From Frankiales bacterium (GTDB lineage Bacteria; Actinomycetota; Actinomycetes; Mycobacteriales; SCTD01): DNA of 37,159 bases. The stretch is taken from positions 1 to 37,159 of the forward strand of contig JAOPVP010000029.1 of the NCBI GenBank assembly GCA_025966135.1, given 5' to 3'. The translations under genes and the position numbers were made by a program. Of this stretch, positions 33,981 to 37,159 are shown piece after piece. Within the stretch, counting starts at the first letter, position 1. Every line of letters starts with the position of its first letter. Below the pieces are notes generated by a model. That model saw nothing but the letters and a program-made list of their open reading frames with translations. It had not been told where the DNA came from and searched no databases.

Positions 33981-34774
33981 GCGAAGTCCCGCTGGAGCAG
34001 CACCCGTCGGGCGGGCACGAGGCAGGCCACGACCCACACGACGCTGACGAGCGCGCCCTGCCACAGCGGCCCGTAGTACGGCTGCTCGCGTACCAAGCCG
34101 TGCCAGGCCGCAAACGGCGCCGTGAGAAGCAACCCGGTAGCGCTCCCCAGGCCGCCCACGAGCGCGAGCAACTGCATCAGCAAACCAAGCACAACTGGCC
34201 CCCCGATGCCGATGACGCTGTTGCGGGAGACGATCGACAGCAAGCAGGCGAGTGCCGTGAAGCCGATGAGCGCGGGGATGGCGCATGCCCAGCTCACCAG
34301 CACGAGCAACGTGGACCGTGCAGCAGACAGCTGGCCACCGGACAAGCCGGTGAGCGGGTGGGCACCGGTCAGTGCCAGGCCGGACAGCAGACTGCTCCCC
34401 GCGGTCACAGCCAGCAGCCCGACTGCCACCAGCGTGGCGGCGAGGACCTTGCCGGTAAACACCTCTGCGCGAGTGCGTGACCGCGTCAGCACGGCTGACC
34501 AGGTACCCAGGCTGTCCTCGGACGCGAAGATGTCACCCGCCACCAGGCTGGTGAGGAGCGGGAACGCCCAGGTGCCCGCGAAGCCCAGCAGGAGCAGGGG
34601 AAGAGCGAACCCGGAGTCGTGGACGTGGCGGCCGAACAACGTGTCCTTCGGCAACCCGGTCTGGGCACCCAGCACGACCGCCAGGAGCGGCGGGCCGAGC
34701 AGGCATACCAGAAACGCGACCTGCACGCTTGACTGGGCACGCAGCTTGCGCAGCTCCCAGGGCAGCACCCTCAT
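33977..34774 (-). CDS. ABC-2 type transporter permease
   Basis: The 265-aa protein has about six membrane spans: VQVAFLVCLLGPPLLAVVL, LPLLLLGFAGTWAFPLLTSL, LAATLVAVGLLAVTAGSSLLSGL, LLVLVSWACAIPALIGFTALACLL, VIGIGGPVVLGLLMQLLALVGGL and GALVSVVWVVACLVPARRVL. The cytoplasmic loop GDIFASEDSLGTWSAVLTRSRTRAEVFTGK, read in two blocks, is typical of ABC-2 permeases of the BcrB/NatB kind. The ATG overlaps the ATPase stop by four bases. It probably dimerises and exports a lipid-like or peptide substrate, often linked to antibiotic self-protection, but the substrate is not readable here. Confidence 0.82.
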   Translation of the reverse strand: MRVLPWELRKLRAQSSVQVAFLVCLLGPPLLAVVLGAQTGLPKDTLFGRHVHDSGFALPLLLLGFAGTWAFPLLTSLVAGDIFASEDSLGTWSAVLTRSRTRAEVFTGKVLAATLVAVGLLAVTAGSSLLSGLALTGAHPLTGLSGGQLSAARSTLLVLVSWACAIPALIGFTALACLLSIVSRNSVIGIGGPVVLGLLMQLLALVGGLGSATGLLLTAPFAAWHGLVREQPYYGPLWQGALVSVVWVVACLVPARRVLLQRDFA

Positions 34775-35640
34775 GCCGTGAGCTCCAGGAACGCCTCTTC
34801 GAGCGGCAACGACTCGCGCACCAGACCGCGTACCGCGACGCCCTGGGCTGCGAGCTCGAGCACGTAGGCGTCGACCACCTCGGTCGCACCGACGACGACC
34901 AGACCGCCGTCAGGGCGTGGGCTGGCGGCAAGGCCGTCCACAGCGAGCCGCAACGCACGGTCATCAGCGCTCGTGGAGACGAGGAACCGCCCCGGCCGGG
35001 CGCGCAGGTCGGTCACAGCTCCCGACCACACGACCTGCCCCCCCACCAGAACGGTGACGTCCTCGCACAGCGCGTCAACCTCAGCGAGGTCATGGCTGCA
35101 CAGCAGCACGGTCAAGCCCTCCGCGGCGAGCTCTCTGACGAGATCCCGCAGGCCACGCGCCCCCAGCGGGTCGAGTCCGTTGGCGGGCTCGTCGAGGACG
35201 AGCACGTCAGGGCGGCGCAGCAGGCCGGCGGCGATCCCCAGGCGCTGCCGCATGCCGAGCGACCAGCCGTTCACCAAGGTGTCGGACCGATCGGCCAGGT
35301 CGACGCGCCGCAGGACTTCGTCGACGTCACCCGGACAGTCGTCGAGGCCGGCCAGGATCTGCAGGTTCTGCCGGCCGGTGAGGTACGGGTAGGCGCCGGG
35401 AGTCTCGACGAACCCCCCGACGGTGCCCTGTACCTCGAGCGTTCCGGCGTCGAGCCGGACCAGGCCGAGGAGCGCCCGCAGCAGCGTCGTCTTCCCCGCG
35501 CCGTTGGGACCCAGCAGCCCATGGACGGCGCCCTCGTGAACCGTGAGGTCCACGTCGTCAAGGGCCACGCCATCGCCGTACGACTTGCGCAGTGCACGCC
35601 CGGACACCGCAGGCCTTGGATGCGTCGTCACTGTGGTCAT
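34771..35640 (-). CDS. ABC transporter ATPase (BcrA/CcmA type)
   Basis: The 289-aa ATPase has Walker A GPNGAGKTTLLRALLG, Q-loop FVETPGAYPYLTGRQNL, a signature that reads SLGMRQRLGIA instead of LSGGQ (common in BcrA-type exporters), Walker B VLVLDEPANGLDP and switch His in LCSHDLAEVD. The C-terminal 80 residues form a small regulatory domain seen in DrrA/BcrA proteins. It is the first gene of a three-gene coupled operon with the ABC-2 permease and a lipoprotein. An inverted repeat upstream (35692-35712) may control it. Confidence 0.9.
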   Translation of the reverse strand: MTTVTTHPRPAVSGRALRKSYGDGVALDDVDLTVHEGAVHGLLGPNGAGKTTLLRALLGLVRLDAGTLEVQGTVGGFVETPGAYPYLTGRQNLQILAGLDDCPGDVDEVLRRVDLADRSDTLVNGWSLGMRQRLGIAAGLLRRPDVLVLDEPANGLDPLGARGLRDLVRELAAEGLTVLLCSHDLAEVDALCEDVTVLVGGQVVWSGAVTDLRARPGRFLVSTSADDRALRLAVDGLAASPRPDGGLVVVGATEVVDAYVLELAAQGVAVRGLVRESLPLEEAFLELTA

Positions 35641-35691
35641 GTCCTCACGCTGCCCGGGAACCGTGACCCGAAGCCGTACGTAAGGTGTCGC

Positions 35692-35712
35692 GTTCGCGAT
35701 GTTCCCGCGAAC
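35692..35712. promoter_or_regulatory. GTTCGCG-N7-CGCGAAC inverted repeat upstream of the ABC exporter operon
   Basis: Perfect 7-bp arms lie about 50-70 bp before the ATPase start codon in the 123-bp gap, where the minus-strand promoter is expected. This is a candidate operator for an unknown repressor encoded elsewhere; a weak terminator hairpin is the alternative. Confidence 0.4.
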
Positions 35713-35763
35713 AACCCGGCAACGAGGAGCCGCGCCGCCTCAGCCCGGACTGGTCAGCACGCA

Positions 35764-36360
35764 TCAGCCATGCGCGACGCAGCAGGGCGTCGGGTTGGGT
35801 ACCTCGAAGGGCGCCACGCTGCCCTCGTCGAGGAAGGGCCGTACGTGCAGCAGCAGCCGGCCGCCAACCCGCTCCGGGCGGACGTGACCGCGCGTGTGCA
35901 GGACCCTCCCGGCCGTCGGCGTCCCGGCCACGCCGACCACCTGCTCGATCGCGCTCAAGGTCGGCACGTCGTCGACGGCGACGGTGGCTCCCAACCTGTC
36001 CCACCCGTCGAAGACGACGGCCCGACCGCTCCCGGCGAGCCACTGCTCCGCCGCAGCCTGGGCACCCGCCCTCCACGTCGCCGGCCCTTGGTGGCGCGTG
36101 CTGTCGTCGCCCTGCACGACGACCACCGAGGCGTCGGCGAGCTCCGGCGCAGTGATGCCCCCGTCCGGGACGTCGCCCTCCAGCAGCAGCGTCATCGCCC
36201 AGTGCTGGGAAGGTGCGTCCACGAAGTGGGTGCACGCGAGCAGGACGGGCGAGGTGCTGGTGTCCACGGCGGCCCGCAGCAGGTGCTCGCTGCCGTCGCG
36301 GTCCTGCGTACCCGCGTCGATCGCCACCAGGGTGCCGCGCAAGCTGTCGGTTCTCGTCAC
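35764..36360 (-). CDS. Unknown 198-aa protein coupled to the PHP-like gene
   Basis: I start at GTG 36360, whose GTGA overlaps the stop of the upstream PHP-like gene; an upstream in-frame ATG would overlap that gene by 55 bases. No signal peptide or membrane span is visible. Alternating strands and helices are suggested by TLVAIDAGTQDRDG, PVLLACTHFVD, VVVVQGDDSTRH, GRAVVFDGWDRLG and VLHTRGHVRPE. A tail, NPTPCCVAHG, ends in a CC pair. I do not recognise a domain. Coupling to a PHP-like protein suggests a shared task, but the function is unknown. It ends 123 bp before the ABC exporter operon. Confidence 0.65.
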   Translation of the reverse strand: MTRTDSLRGTLVAIDAGTQDRDGSEHLLRAAVDTSTSPVLLACTHFVDAPSQHWAMTLLLEGDVPDGGITAPELADASVVVVQGDDSTRHQGPATWRAGAQAAAEQWLAGSGRAVVFDGWDRLGATVAVDDVPTLSAIEQVVGVAGTPTAGRVLHTRGHVRPERVGGRLLLHVRPFLDEGSVAPFEVPNPTPCCVAHG

Positions 36361-37159
36361 TCCTTGGGAAGCACGAAGATCGGGTTCGTGTAGAACCACA
36401 GGTCCTGCCACGGGTCAGCGTTGCCGAGCGCATCAACCTTGGGTCCGGCCGGATCGACGGCGGCGCCCCTGAGGCCGGTGGCCAGGCGCTTACCGTCGCT
36501 GCCACGCAGCCGCAGGTAGAACGGCTCCTTGCCGCCCTTGATGCGGTAGCGGATGGAGAAGGCACCGCCCTGAGGGCTGCTGGGCACTTCGAAGGTCTCG
36601 ACGACCCGAGCGTTCGGAGCGAAGATCGTGTCCGCATCCGTCGCCGGGCCGGTGACCGAACCGACGATGAGGTCGACCTTCTTCAGCGTCGGCACCTCAC
36701 CGTGGAAGTTGGGGCGGTCTGCCAGCGCGATGTCGACCTGCAGCTCGAGGTCGTTGCCGGCGTTGACGAGCAGGCTCCCGCCCAGCGTCGCGGGCGCCGC
36801 ACCCCCGCTCACCAGCCGCACGGACATGGCGCCGAGCAAGCCACCGTGCATGACGTACATCCGGCCGGCGCGGATCGCGGCCATGACCGCGGCGTAGGAG
36901 AAGGAGGTCGCCCCGACGACAGTGTTGCTGTAGAACCCGGGCCAGAAGTCCCCGTAGCCGTAGATGGGGTTGCCAGTGTCCGTCGGGTTGCCGTAGGTGC
37001 CGGTGGTTGCGAAGTTGCCGCTGCCCTGCGCGAAGGTGTCGCCGTACACCTGGTGAGAGTCGGAGTTGGCGCTGATCCACCAGGGCTTGCCCTCCGAGAG
37101 CAGCGAGTCCCACAAACCGCCTACGGTGGCGGTCATCCAGTCGAACCCGCCGTAGGTGA
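36357..37159 (-). CDS. PHP-like phosphoesterase/hydrolase, C-terminal part
   Basis: The gene starts beyond the right edge of the window; about 267 residues are seen. The first visible stretch, YGGFDWMTATVGGLWDSLLSEGKPWW followed by ISANSDSHQVYGD, read in two blocks, looks like the last part of a PHP (polymerase and histidinol phosphatase) domain, whose final metal ligands lie in an N-S-D-S-H motif. SYAAVMAAIRAGRMYVMHGG is also seen in such proteins. A beta-rich C-terminal region follows with LELQVDIALADRPNFHG, KKVDLIVGS and LRLRGSDGK, then WFYTNPIFV at the end, the typical close of secreted PHP-type proteins. The metal-dependent hydrolase role is inference from family; the substrate is unknown. 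Confidence 0.7.
   Translation of the reverse strand, partial: TYGGFDWMTATVGGLWDSLLSEGKPWWISANSDSHQVYGDTFAQGSGNFATTGTYGNPTDTGNPIYGYGDFWPGFYSNTVVGATSFSYAAVMAAIRAGRMYVMHGGLLGAMSVRLVSGGAAPATLGGSLLVNAGNDLELQVDIALADRPNFHGEVPTLKKVDLIVGSVTGPATDADTIFAPNARVVETFEVPSSPQGGAFSIRYRIKGGKEPFYLRLRGSDGKRLATGLRGAAVDPAGPKVDALGNADPWQDLWFYTNPIFVLPKE

Noticed and set aside
34729..36393. 554-aa plus-strand open frame across the ABC ATPase and unknown gene
   Set aside because: It crosses a promoter-like gap and two genes on the opposite strand and has repetitive, motif-free composition.

Overview
High-GC, densely packed DNA with many GTG starts, 4-nt ATGA/GTGA gene overlaps, lipoprotein signals, a SapM-like phosphatase and an actinobacterial-style c-di-AMP riboswitch: this is almost certainly a chromosomal segment of an actinomycete (Actinomycetota). 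I cannot fix the genus. I see no tRNA, rRNA, IS element, integrase, phage gene or CRISPR array.

Layout, left to right. (1) 1-2.7 kb: the 3' end of a VOC-domain gene, a SapM-like secreted acid phosphatase, a crotonase-family enzyme behind a 16-bp inverted repeat, and a small secreted protein. (2) 2.8-4.8 kb, minus strand: an NlpC/P60 peptidoglycan hydrolase behind a ydaO-type c-di-AMP riboswitch, a strong terminator, a BlaI-like repressor, and the frameshifted remains of the M56 metallopeptidase gene that normally follows BlaI. (3) 4.9-16.25 kb: a catabolic and uptake island. An eight-gene minus-strand operon encodes a family-5 solute-binding protein, two Opp/Dpp ATPases, two permeases, an SDR oxidoreductase and the two halves of a sulfopyruvate-decarboxylase-like ThDP enzyme. 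Next to it lie a divergent aminotransferase, an acetamidase/formamidase-family hydrolase and a GntR/FCD regulator. An identical 23-nt sequence with a palindromic core occurs in both promoter regions (12968-12990 and, inverted, 15506-15528), which ties the island into one regulon. (4) 16.3-24.4 kb: a complete potassium locus, a 27-aa membrane ORF then kdpF-A-B-C-D-E, all minus strand, with an unusual cysteine-containing insertion in KdpC. (5) 24.7-28 kb, plus strand: an unknown 135-aa protein, a KimA-like APC transporter (probably potassium) and a formate/nitrite-family channel. (6) 28.2-33.5 kb: two tandem paralogous secreted beta-propeller/phosphoesterase proteins separated by a terminator. 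(7) 33.5-35.6 kb, minus strand: an ABC-2 exporter operon with a coupled lipoprotein. (8) 35.8 kb to the end: an unknown 198-aa protein coupled to a PHP-like protein that runs off the window.

How the genes work together. The island in (3) reads as a pathway: import of an amino- or amide-bearing compound, amide hydrolysis, transamination to a 2-oxo acid, ThDP-dependent decarboxylation to an aldehyde, then reduction or oxidation by the SDR enzyme, under GntR control. The substrate is unknown; a sulfonated or phosphonated amino acid is one testable idea. This is my best candidate for an undescribed system. Potassium and c-di-AMP form a second theme: riboswitch-controlled wall hydrolase, Kdp, and a KimA-like transporter within about 22 kb.
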